From NCBI RefSeq assembly GCF_000002985.6, contig NC_003280.10, positions 7,684,501 through 7,748,500 of the forward strand: a stretch of 64,000 nt of DNA, read 5' to 3'. Under the pieces are notes generated by a model. The model was given only the letters and a program-made list of their open reading frames with translations. It was not told the DNA's origin and did no database searches. This DNA is from Caenorhabditis elegans (Eukaryota; Nematoda; Chromadorea; Rhabditida; Rhabditidae). This document shows positions 23,193 to 34,087 of the stretch, one piece after another (position 1 is the first letter of the stretch; every line of letters begins with the position of its first letter). The position numbers and the translations under genes are program-made.

Positions 23193-24204
23193 CTAGTTTT
23201 TTCCTTTTTTCGCTTGATTCTCCAAAAGTCTTTTACGAAGAAGACGACCATATTGAGTGCCTAACCATGCAAGAATCACCACTCCAATGATAAGTTGAAT
23301 CATTCTGAAAATTCATTATTTTTTTGGCTAATTGATGAAAATTCTTACTTGACAGTTGTCATTCCTTGATACAAATCGATTTGGACTCCTTCTGTTAGTC
23401 CAATTCCAATTTCTCCTTCTGCTCGGCGAACATCAGCCCAGAACTGTTGAGCGTTTTGAGGATATTCAACAATTACCGACGCTTCAGAGGCAGCTTTTCC
23501 GTCAATAACGGCGCCTCGATGGAGAATGGCGATTGCTCTAGAGTTGTTTGGAACGAACACGATACGTTGAACTTCGCCGTGCTTCAAATATTTGTCGATG
23601 AACGTTTTCATAGGGATTCCTGGCCTAAATCAGATAAAATTAAATTGACTAAAATTCAAGAAGAAACTATTTAACCTAGTAAAATCTTCATTTGTCAAAC
23701 CATCTGCAGAATTTCGATCTCCTGTGAACATTTGCGAGAGCATAATGAATGACGTGACAAATGATAGCCCAGCAACTGCCAACACATATATTCTCAGTTT
23801 TCTAACTGAAAAATGTTGTTTTTAATTCCTTTATCATTGATCCAGTATTATTTCGATTAAAATATGAAACTCACTGACTGATGGATCGATTTTTTTCGGG
23901 CCGTCTTGCTGGTCGGTAGTTTTGTTCTCTCCTTTTTGATTATCTTCGCCTTCATTTTGATTTTTTTCTTGTTTATCATCCGTATGTCTCGCTCGAATAA
24001 ATTTGAAACCTGAAAGGATAAATTCAAAATTGATGTGCAAAAAAATAACTCACTAGTCAAATGAATCGCTCTTGTTTGCATTGAAATAATCGATTTTTGA
24101 GTAGAAATTAGAGCATTTTCGTGACTTGTAGTGGCAAAAATCGAACATCGATGTCCGAAACATCTTGCGAGGCGATGAGTTGAAAACAATAATTGAGAGC
24201 GCAT
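23193..24204 (-). CDS. Mitochondrial protein with only the FtsH/AFG3 membrane ectodomain
   Basis: Five exons join in frame: 24204-24054, 24009-23875, 23805-23676, 23624-23349 and 23304-23193, giving 267 residues. The N-terminus (MRSQLLFSTHRLARCFGHR) is a good mitochondrial presequence. A disordered charged linker, KQEKNQNEGEDNQKGENK, is followed by membrane helix 1 (about 100-118). An FtsH-extracellular-type domain follows (TFIDKYLKHGEVQRIVFVP to VQIDLYQGM, about 142-230), then helix 2 (about 232-247) and a short basic tail. In AFG3L2 and paraplegin this region precedes an AAA+ ATPase and a zinc protease; both are completely absent and the frame ends cleanly. The protein may modulate the m-AAA protease in the inner membrane, which is inference. 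From memory this is B0495.6. Confidence 0.85.
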
Positions 24205-25288
24205 TGTCGCGGCAAAAATGACAGTGGGCGGGGCTATCTGCAAACAATGCAATGCGCGCGCACGGTTTTTGCAATTCTCCCGCACGGAGTCACACGAGTG
24301 TTTTATTTTTTAGCCCAAGGCAACAAAAATTGCTTAAACTGGAAAATATCAGGATATTCCGCCATATCGATTTCTGTGGATATATAGAAAATGATAATAT
24401 TCGGAACTAGTCTATGTTGTCCGAAGAAAAAAATCTTACGGCCTGAGAAGTGATACCTGTAAGCAATTTGTCTACAAAAAAGCCTGCAAACACCGACTAC
24501 AGTACCCCAAAACACCCGATTTTAATATATTGGTCAGTTTTCAGCTGAAAATTGATTTTTCGAAGTTAATTGAGTGCTGTTTTCAAAAATCGACTGCAAA
24601 TTGAGGTGGAAATGCAGGAAATTTTTTTTTTGAGAGTTTCAGCATTTTCAATCGAAAAATGTGAATTTTCATGCGAAAATCATGTTTCGCATTCCCAATT
24701 ATCCATTTTTCCCGTTTTCCCACAATTCTAGCTTGAAAATAAACATGACAGTTTTGGGATTACAGTAGTCTTCAACGGCACACACCTTTTCGCATCAATC
24801 AAAAACTTGTCTTGTCGTGTCGAGACCGGGAACCGTATTTTTGGCAGAAAAATCGCAAAATTTTGCGTCTGGGTAGGCATTTTCGCCCCTGCGATGTGTC
24901 GGAATATAATTTTGCAGTCACTTCTTTGTTTTCCATTTTTTTAGCTGAATCATCCACTGGTAACATTATGTAATGACTATATTTATAAAAAGCCGTTCCA
25001 AACCACATACAGAAAATAAGCAACAACAAGAAAAAGCAAAGTGAATATTAAAAATAGAGGATAATGTCACACTGTCACACTAATTAGTCATTGCTGAAAA
25101 CATTTAAACCTATACTTAAAATCTTTTCTCGTCTTCACTCTCCTCTATCTCGCTTATTCAAAGAATCTAAAAACACTAGAGATTGTGGGTTGTTTCTGAA
25201 AAAAAAACGAATTCACCTGTCACAGCAAACTTAAAGTTTTCTTCGAATTGTGAGCTCATTTCTCTTTTGATTTTATTTTCATTCCAAC
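24205..25288. other. Intergenic, repeat-rich, upstream of two divergent genes
   Basis: About 1.1 kb with no credible gene. The first 100 bp next to 24204 are GC-richer (TGGGCGGGG, GCGCGCGCACGG) and probably form the promoter of the FtsH-ectodomain gene. The middle is repetitive (see 24745-24870). The last part is the sre promoter. A 76-codon minus frame at 24799-25029 is largely repeat sequence and is not counted. Confidence 0.5.
24745..24870. repeat. Dispersed C. elegans repeat (TACAGTA / TCGTGTCGAGACC type)
   Basis: The stretch contains TTACAGTAGTC, GGCACACACCTTTT, TTGTCGTGTCGAGACC and then GGGAACCGTATTTTTGGC in the order I recall for a very common C. elegans intron and spacer repeat. A related TACAGTACCCC lies at about 24500. 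It has no coding capacity. Confidence 0.5.
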
Positions 25289-26944
25289 ATGAATTTACAA
25301 TACTCGCCGGTTTTTAAATGTCCTCCGGAAATGGTAACTCATTGCCAATGGATATACTGGTTCACCCATTTTGAATTGCTTGCCATGATTATTGAAATTC
25401 CATCATTCTTATTAGTAATTTATGCAACAATCAAAAGTCCGTTTCATTATAATCTCAATTTTATTGGACTATTCATGCTTTTGGGGTATTACGTATTTTT
25501 GGTAGGCCGCTTTATCACATGTCTCTATGAAATTGGATCACTTACAGTTAAAGGTAGATCATGAGAAGAAAAAATAAAATTAAAACTAGATTATTTGTAG
25601 ATGAAGATGCCGAAAATGAAATCTACCCAATGCCACTCATATTGAGCTCAATATTGCAATTCTTTTATATGGGATGTGCATGTGGAATGTAAGATACGAA
25701 ATTAGATATTAGTTTCCAAATTTTCAAATAATCTTTGAAAATCGTGGAAATGGTTTCTTCAAAGGTTTCATTGAAATCTTTAAAGACATAAAAAGCACAT
25801 ATTACCGACTTCGCGACAAACTATACACTAATTTAGAAGCCTCGCAGTTGCATTTGAACGATTTTTTGCAACGTATTTTGTGGAGACTTATGAGAAAAAG
25901 AAGAGAAAGTGGATTTCACTTTTCCTATGTTCAGAGTTCACAGTTGCGTGTGGTGTATCTGCAATAGTTATGCTTTATGGTAAATTTCAGTTCACAGGAT
26001 CACATTTACTGGTTTAATTTTCAGACCTCCTACCATTTGCAGTTATGGCATTTCTAGGCGTGTTTATAAGTTGCGCTTCGTTTTTGGTATGATCTCATTC
26101 TACTGGAAAACTACATAGATTACATGATCTATTTATTTTCGATTTTTTCTACGAAAAATGAAATGACACATAACCGAAATCGTTCGAAATGCAACATTTT
26201 TTTCAGTTTTATCTTGTACTGTTCTACATGAATAAACGTCGACTTCACACTATACAACAAGATAGAGACAATGACGTGTACACATTGAGTGTCCGTTTTC
26301 AGTTATCTGAAAATTTAAAAGTCATGACCGTAAGAAACTTCACTTTGCAGTTTCTGTTATGCAAAAATGTTTTCAGCTGCTCCGAAACGTGGTACTATTT
26401 TCGGGTGTCAACAACTTTGTAATGGCAATTATTCTGACAATGTACATGTCTAAATCATTTAAAGTATCTTACCCATTAGCTACTTTATACTTGCATTTTG
26501 CATTTAACTGTTGTGTGCTTTTGTATGTTCTTGCTAGACATTTGATTAAAAAACACATTTAATTTCAGGTATTCATTTTTGATGCTCATTATAATAATCT
26601 TCAGTGTTAAACAGTATCGAATGTATTATTTTTCAATTCGTTTTGTCCGTAAGTTGAAGAAAATTTTGCGCAACTAACTAAATTAAAACATCTTTGCTAA
26701 TATTTTTGAAAATGTATTTTCAGAATAGATTACATATGCACTACAACCTAGAGTTTCGACTTGATTAGTAATAATATTTTCAGGTGTTGTGCTCTATCCA
26801 CTTGTTGGCAGATGTTTTCAAAATGAATTCTCCCAGTCACCGGTTCAGCAGTTAACAATTCGTGACGAAACTGAAAGTTATTTTGTTAACTTATCTTCAC
26901 AATGGGACGAGAAATTTCAAAAAATTAATCGATTATCGATTTAA
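25289..26944 (+). CDS. Nematode chemoreceptor, sre family (7TM)
   Basis: Eight exons join in frame: 25289-25553, 25601-25688, 25837-25979, 26025-26086, 26207-26329, 26377-26522, 26569-26648 and 26784-26944, giving 355 residues, the usual size for serpentine receptors of the Sra superfamily. Seven hydrophobic helices are visible. After helix 3 comes the family signature LAVAFERFFATYFVETYEKK (the FER-x(10)-YE motif of Sre proteins). The C-terminal tail is short and hydrophilic. Sre receptors are G-protein-coupled and thought to sense chemicals in amphid neurons; the ligand is unknown. There is a poly(A) signal 46 bp after the stop. Which sre number this is I cannot say. Confidence 0.85.
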
Positions 26945-27546
26945 GTTATTGACTATCAAAATCATGGAATACTGATGAATATTAGAGTGAATAAAAATTA
27001 TTTTCTTTTTTTTTGTTGATTGAGTTGAGTGACACAAACTTTAATATTTTTTGTAGTAGAAAGTAAATTTTCAGATTGAGAATTTTCTTATTAAAAGTTC
27101 TCTTCTGTCACAAAATTGTTAGTTATGATCAATTTTAAGGATTCTTCTTTCGGACGAAAGTCTATATTATGTTAGCTGAAATACTTTTCTAGTTGAACCA
27201 TTTTTCAATACATATGTAGAAGCTTTAGAAGACCATAAAATGTTGTTCTCAATAAATTTGACATTTTTGAAGACAGTGTGCATTACTTTTTCAAATTTCA
27301 GATAAACTTTTCAAAGACAAAACTCAGATTTCTTCAATGGAGTGATCAATTCATCGAAAGATTTACTGCATACACAGTTAAAAACTTCTTTCGGCAATTT
27401 CAAAAATAAATAACCATTTTATATACACACAAAAGTATCTCGTTGGTTGACGTTATTTTGGCCATATTGGAACAGTTGAAAAGACATTGTGAAAGTTGAA
27501 TGAAAAATATTTGGACATAAAAAGGATGAAAATGAAATAGTTATTG
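26945..27546. other. Spacer between convergent sre and copine genes
   Basis: About 600 bp of AT-rich 3' flanks. A consensus AATAAA lies at 26990-26995 for the sre gene. No gene is seen. Confidence 0.55.
26990..26995 (+). terminator. Poly(A) signal AATAAA of the sre gene
   Basis: AATAAA lies 46 bases past the TAA at 26942-26944, within a typical worm 3' UTR distance, and is followed by a T-rich stretch. Confidence 0.65.
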
Positions 27547-30500
27547 CTATAGAGATGAGTCTTGTGTTGATCCTCCACTTGATTCCAACGTGCTCAGTTC
27601 TACACGGGGGAACTTCATCTGAAAAATCAGTTTTTAGTTAGGAACTTGGAATTTCGGAAATTGGCGTAATTATTTGAAAAAAAAAACAAACCCTTGCTAA
27701 TCCTCTCTCTTTTAGCCTTCGTTGGTATTGCTCTCTGCTTGTTTGAAGTACTGAGTGACATCTCTCGGGAACTCGAACTGTTAAACTTCCTCTCATTATT
27801 TCCACATCAAGATATTCTGAAATTAAAAAAAATTAACTTAATAATACACCGTGTTTAAACTCATACGTGTATCACTTCCTCTTCTGTCTTGCCGGGGTCT
27901 AGGTGAAAGATCCGGTGGTAGAATTAAATTAGGCATAAGGCTAGGGATCTCAATTCCGACACTCGGTCTTTTATTTGCCAAATCAAAGTCAAATTCAGTC
28001 GGCTTATCAGGAATTAATGACGAACTATGAAACAGAGGAGACCGGCAAACCTGAACAAAATTAAGTTGGGACATTACTCGATTTCTTAAAAAAAAAACCT
28101 GAATTGGCGGTTTTGCAGCAATATTTGCATTATGCATATACTGTACCATGTGTTGGGGTACATGACGAAGAGCTGTCTCAGCAATGCGCGATTTATTGAG
28201 CCACGGTGCTTCTGCTCCATTGAGCAAGGATTTCAGATGAATGAATTGAACAACATCTCGGCGTCCATCTTTTCGTTTTGAGCATAGTTTTTGTAGTGAA
28301 GAAAAATCAAAGTCACCCATCCCAATGATCAGAATAGATAATGGAGCATCTGATGCGGAGTTCAAAGCTTGTTGAATTTCCTAAAATAATTACTTTTAGA
28401 TATCGTTGATCTTTTGATCTTCTTCAAAATACTCACTTTCAAATCAGTTACTTCTCCTCTTGTGAAGAGCGCTAAAACATGATAATGAAGTCCCCGGAAT
28501 CCTGATCTATGAGACATTCTCGTTACATAATTTATCACAGGCGATAGTTTTGATTCTTTTAATGGGGTAACCATTGTCTGTGTTTTCCGGTATGCTTCCA
28601 TTACTCCATCTAATCCACGACAAATTGGATCCATTGAAAAGTTCTGAAAATGAAGGTTATGAAAATGAATCGGATGATAAATCTTACCAAGAAAAATTCA
28701 TTTGATTCATGGAATGTTGGAGGTATTTTCGCACCGATTCCAAAAGCAGCGAACAATCGATTTCTGAAAAATTGATGTTTTTTCTAACAATGTAAAGTGG
28801 AATCAATAGGATTCGGGTATTAAGGTTTCGTCTAGATCGCAAAATACTTACGGTGTATAATCTCTAATAATTGAGCCAATTGCTCGAATGGCCATATGTA
28901 GCTCTCCATCAAATCTTCTTTGATCAAGCTCATGGACTGGTTCTGGACTCGAAAAATCTACACCAATTTCAAAATGAAGTTGTGTTCTGAAAATATTATT
29001 TAAAACATTCCCTTTGCACTTAAATGATAATACTTACCCACTGACAATATAATCCAAGAAAGAATAAAATGAGACATCTGTGAATTTGACTAGTTCCATT
29101 TTTCCACTGTTTTCATAACTCTGAAGTAGGTCATAATAAGTAAATAAATAAAAAGATATTCACAACTTCAAACCTTTTTCTGTGCTTTCTTTACATCGTT
29201 GATCACGCTATACACATTATCCGACCCAGGTCCATATTTCATTTTGGCATAAGTTGTTAAAAACTTTCCTATATACCCTTCTTTTCCATCAACATCTTTG
29301 TACATTACCCAAATTTCCAAAAGTCTGTTTCTGTTATCTGCAGCGTCTTGTGTGTCCAATCGGAATTCAGCCCATTGTGGATGAGAATGGTTTTTCAGAG
29401 CTTCACTTTCATATAGGAAAACTAGCGAATCATCGTCTTTTCCTTCTTCTAATCGGAAGACCTGAAATTCATCAATTTCTTGTTAGAAAATATTTTGAAA
29501 AATGCCTATGTTGATATTTTATTTAAAAAAAAAACTCACTCTAAAGAAAACGGCAGTTTCATCCCATAGAAAATCCTTACGATCCAAAGATTTTCCATGA
29601 AATTGCACTACAATTGGCTGTTCTTTTTCTGGCATTTCAGCAGAAACAATGATTCCACCCAAATATTCGTCTGTGACTCTCTGTGTTCCAGACAGTGCAG
29701 ATGCAATATTTCCATTCTTTTCAAGCTGTCGTCGAAGTTGCAATCCAAATGAACCAATAAGTTCATCAACCTTGAAAATCGAAGTTGCAAGAATATCTCT
29801 GCTTGAACTGGATGGTTTATCACGATCATGACATCGAGAGAAAACTGCTTTGATTAACTGAGTTTTCTCGAAAACGTATTGATATGAGAATTTATCAGTG
29901 AAGACAATATTTCGAGAGAATCGATGAGGAGAACTTGTTCCAACTTTGCTCCATTTGTCTTCACATTCTGTTTCATTATCGTAGAGCTCACAGGTTATTT
30001 GAGTGGCAGTTTCGGTTGTGGCGAAGTCACTAAAAATGAGAATATACTTTTTTAATTTTTTTTCTACTAAAAAAAAATTTTCATAAAACTAATGAAAATG
30101 TCTATTACTGGATTTGAAAACAAACTTACTGTATTGTAATGGAGATCTCTATAGTATTTGACATTGCGTGCTTTGAGCTCGTGCAACTCGGCGTCACACT
30201 GATTCTCGGCGATACCCGAACACCGGCAATCGACTGCGATCTTCTGAAAAATAAACGAGATTTGGATTGTCGGTGGATATATTTAGGTCTCTAGGGAGCG
30301 ATTCTTTTTGCCTTGCCACTAGGAGTGAGAAAAATGAGACTAAACAGAAAACAAGAATGACGTGGCAAAAGGGATGATACTCATGGAATTCGATGTGCAT
30401 ATGTGTGTATGTACATGTGACAACTATTTCATCAACTCTCAGTAGAATGTACATAAAATGAAGAGATTGAAAGAAACACAATACAATGAGATTTGACGGG

Positions 30501-33500
30501 GGAAACGGGAAAAAGCAATGCAAAATAGGAACATGTGACTGACCTTTTTGTAACTTGTTATGCACTTACTAGCACAACAACTCAATAAGGAAGACGTGAC
30601 GAGAGGAAATATATAAACATATTTTTATATTTTAAAAGAGGAAAAGAGTTATATAAATCAAAAGATGATTGCTCGAAATTCGACCGAAAGGTGTCCGTTT
30701 TCACAATAAAAAGTGGACAATTGGCACGTAGAATCATCTAATAATCAAAAATCATTTGTAAATATGAGCTTGTATGATATTAGTAATAAACAAAAAGCGA
30801 GAGGAAAATATAACAATTCAGATAATCCGGTCAAATATAATGCTGTATTTACATCTGAAAGTTTTCGGTTCTCTGGAACTTCTTTGAAAAAACTGTTTTG
30901 TTGGTTGGGCAGTTTGAACTTATACAAAATTACTAAATATCACAATAAAACACACCAATATTTTAAAGATTATAGATTAGGTTTCACAAAATGTTCTGTC
31001 AAAGTTTTGGTAAACGGCCAATTTGAAACACGTTTTTAAAAATCAACTTTTAAAATTACTAGTTGTGCTTTTTGGGCGAAAATAAAACAATTTAAATTAT
31101 ACAAATTTTTAATATGATACTTGGGTATTTTAGCACTATAAGAGTGGTGTTTAACAACCACTGGCGCTACTTCGCCTGACTACTGCATAGGATTGAAAAA
31201 TCAACGGCAACGTTTTCCGTTCGAAAATTTATATCCAAAACTCAAGAAAAAATCTTGGTATAAGAATCGGACTAAAAACTTGGTAGATGCTCTAACCTAT
31301 CTGGTAACTGGTAACAGAAGAAAACAGATTTGGAATAAATAAAAAAGATTTCAAAAAGTGCATACGCTAGTAGTTCAAAAGTGTTTGTTCAAGTACACGT
31401 GCGCGTGAAAGTGTAATTGAAATGGCAACAAAAAGACACAACGAGACGATGCTTCTTCTTCTTTTTCTTCTTTTTGCTCTGCGTTTCTTCTTTTTTCTTC
31501 CTCTTATTCTTGTTTCCTTTTGACCAGTCTCTCCATCTTTTTCATCCAGTTTCACCCAAGAGCTTCGTGTTAGATATAGATGTGGGGATGTCTAGCCACA
31601 CCATATCAACCTCTTTTCTAGTCAAAGGGGTGAAGGAATTCAGAGAAAAATTATAAACTGAAGGAAACAATCACAATAGGAAGCCGCATGAGCTTCTGCT
31701 TTGACGATAACAAGAACAGATTCAGAAGGAAGAAGAGAAAAAAGCGTTTCACAGAAGGAGGATGCAAGAAATTTAAAGCATGCAGCTCTTTCCCGTTTTC
31801 CTCTCTTTTTCTTTTCTTTTCCTTTTCTTGTCGTCCCATTTCCGTTGCCTGTCGAAGATTGAATTTCGCAAAAAGACATGGAAAACTAAAATGGAAAATT
31901 GAAAAACGATGGGTGTCACAGCCATATGACTAATTAGGTGATTTATTATTATTTCACATTTTGCATGGAGCTTAATCGTCGAAAAACAAGCATACCTTCG
32001 TTGCTTCCAAGGCATTATTCCAAAAATAATAGTAGAAAAGTTCAGAAGGAAAATCGTTTTTTAAAGTCGAAACAGAATATCAAAATATGAAAATACGAAG
32101 TGACCTGGTAAAGAATGAACTGACTAAAACAAATCTGAGTGTAAAGTACGGAATTAGTACTAGAGTAGCACTGATGCATACTGAATATGAGCCCTACATT
32201 ACACTTTTGAACTTTTTTGTTCCAACAGTAGGAAGGTGACCGAATTCAAGAAATCTAGTGACTTAGGAAATGACCGTAGTCTAATCAAAAAAATGTTTTG
32301 CCAAATTTTAATGAGATTAAAAATGTGACGTCACAAGCTTAACATCTCTATGCAAAACTGAACGCACTGCTAATCAACAACTATCAAAGTGAGAAAGAAC
32401 CACGAACTTATTGAAAAAATTCGAATAGACATGTTATTTATGATTTAACAAACATGAAAAATCTAATAAATTTAGAAACTTTTACATTTAAAAAAAACTA
32501 AAGAGCATGTTGAACTGAGAAAAGTACCTGAGCTTTTCTGTCTCCAATTTTAAATATCACCTGGACCTCCAGTGCTACAAAGAAAACTCTCACATCCCCG
32601 TACTTACCCATTTACAATTGCCAGTGGTTTTAGTTGAAGCCGAGGTACCATCATATTTGTTTATGTTACGAGTACTTGCGAAACCAGAGACTTTCAAAAA
32701 ATAAGTATCAGCGGTGGCGACGGGAAAGCATAAAAGTTGGTGGCGAGTGGTTAGCATGTAAGTTTGCCGGAGCTGAGTGTGTGCTCCGGCGAGTATGTGA
32801 GTGTGCAATTCAGGCGATTAGCAATTCAGTCGAGAGTTCCGGAGGAGTGCAATCCCGGGCACCCGAATGCCTGATGACGTTAAACAGAAAGTGAGTGAGT
32901 ATGGATCCTTCAGATTCCAATGACTAATAGGTAGTTCAAAAAGTTGGCAAAAATGGAAGAATAGTTCAGTGACCACAGCGTCCGATTATTGTTTATTCTG
33001 GAGACCTGCCAAGCAGGATAAAGGAATAAAGGACAGCTAGTGCGAGAAGAAACACTGAGGCGGAATAATTGGGCACCGTGGGGCAATAGAAGGACGCCGA
33101 GACAACGGAGCACCAGAAAACGAAAGGAAAAAGGACAATCAGAGTAAAAAAAGAAGCAGGAAACGAAGATCAGAAGAAAAAGCGTGATAGGATGTTACCT
33201 CAGAAGAACCTTATAACGAAATGAGTTCAACCGTAAACTATTATGTTTGCTTTGAAAATGTTTTTACGTTAGTAGAAGTAGTTTAACAAAAAAAAGATTT
33301 CTGAATAAGCCAAGTAGTTTGTGTCAAAGACATACATCATCTCATAGTTGAGAGAATTGGTATAAAATAATTTAAAAGTTGTAATTGAAAAACAGAAATT
33401 GGTTATATTCCAATCAAGATTTTCAATGCTTGGAATACAACCTTCCGTAGTCATTTGCGATCTTTAGAAATCCTTAACCGACTTGCTCACTAATTTTCTG

Positions 33501-34087
33501 AAATGTTGACAAGATCAACTTGTCACAAGTCACTTGAACATTGTCTTCCACCTAATTATCTATTCCAAAAGCAAATTTCTGTAAGAGTGCCTGCTCACAA
33601 TGCCTACAAAACCACTTGGTCAGTCACGCGTCAACCTACTTCAAAGAGTTGAAATCACGCGATATTCCACGTCACAAATGAAATATGCTCTCCTACTTAG
33701 TTATAAGTTTCTTGTAAAAGCTTGAAAATCAGCAAATTGGATGAATTAAATATTTTAGAACATTTTGGAATTTTTTTTCGAAATTTATACACAAACATCA
33801 GAATCTTGATTATTCGCCTATGACGTCACAACAGAACAATAAAATAAAAAATGAGAAGCAGTCACCCGTCACACTGAAGAGCAGATTTTCGGCTATATAA
33901 TATGAATAAGGACAGCCAATTTGAAAACATCAAACGCTGAGATGTCTAGTCGAATGAAATTGGGAAATAAATCAAAAAGTGATGTTTACCTCTGAGTGAA
34001 CGGACGGCTGAAGAAATCATGAAGAGCTTTGGTTGAACGACGACGATTTATTCGAGTTGGAGGCAAGGCCATGGCACTGTTGGTCAT
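27547..34087 (-). CDS. Copine (two C2 domains plus von Willebrand A-like domain)
   Basis: Twelve exons fit one frame: 34087-33990, 30243-30130, 30029-29540, 29461-29174, 29120-29038, 28986-28852, 28763-28688, 28643-28437, 28380-28099, 28050-27867, 27816-27692 and 27618-27547, about 717 residues. Copines are Ca2+-dependent phospholipid-binding adaptors. The N-terminal 65 residues are basic and Ser-rich. C2A follows (SNTIEISITI onward), then C2B (VFRLEEGKDDDSLVFLYESE to NVYSVINDVKKAQKK). The copine/vWA domain runs LHFEIGVDFSSPEP, FGIGAKIPP, YHVLALFTRGEVTDL and PLSILIIGMGDFDF. The tail contains an Arg-rich segment and ends TQDSSL. The 27867 donor is chosen by phase; 27861 with GTTTAA also fits. 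Intron 28051-28098 is only 48 bp and open, so retention would add 16 residues. ATG 30164 inside exon 2 (MSNTIEIS) could start shorter isoforms from other promoters in the 3.7-kb first intron. An acceptor sits 4 bases before ATG 34087. From memory this is B0495.10. Confidence 0.88.
30985..31155. repeat. Dispersed non-coding repeat copy
   Basis: It matches the element at 391-620 by eye: CAAAATGTTCTGTC, AAAGTTTTGGTAAA and, about 100 bp later, TATTTTAGCACTATAAGAG. It also shares CAAAATGTTC and GTTTTGG with 9825-9872. No coding capacity. Confidence 0.4.
32766..32790. other. Perfect 8-bp hairpin, GC-rich, in the copine first intron
   Basis: GCCGGAGC and GCTCCGGC flank a 9-base loop rich in GT. It lies in the only GC-rich part of the intron, next to exon-like splice signals. 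The stem is short, so it is not offered as an ncRNA. Confidence 0.4.

Larger units (their letters stand above)
30244..33989 (-). other. Large first intron of the copine gene, with likely alternative 5' exons
   Basis: The 3.75-kb intron is unusually long for this gene. It includes a dispersed repeat (30985-31155) and pyrimidine-rich/purine-rich tracts (31440-31530, 31700-31850). A GC-richer island at about 32590-32900 has a minus-strand donor (GTAAGT at 32609 downward) and, some 30 bp later, a TTTCTTTGTAG acceptor. Such islands commonly mark internal promoters and 5' UTR exons; no extra coding exon fits the main frame. Confidence 0.45.

Noticed and set aside
24799-25029. 76-codon minus frame between the FtsH-ectodomain and sre genes
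   Set aside because: Most of it is dispersed-repeat sequence and no splice partner is seen.
31430-31860. Purine/pyrimidine tracts in the copine intron as genes
   Set aside because: The frames there (Lys/Arg/Phe-rich) come from simple sequence.
32533-32577. Coding use of an exon reading MALEVQVIFKIGDRKAQ in the copine intron
   Set aside because: It looks C2-like, but its phase leads to a stop at the next junctions, so only a leader role is kept.
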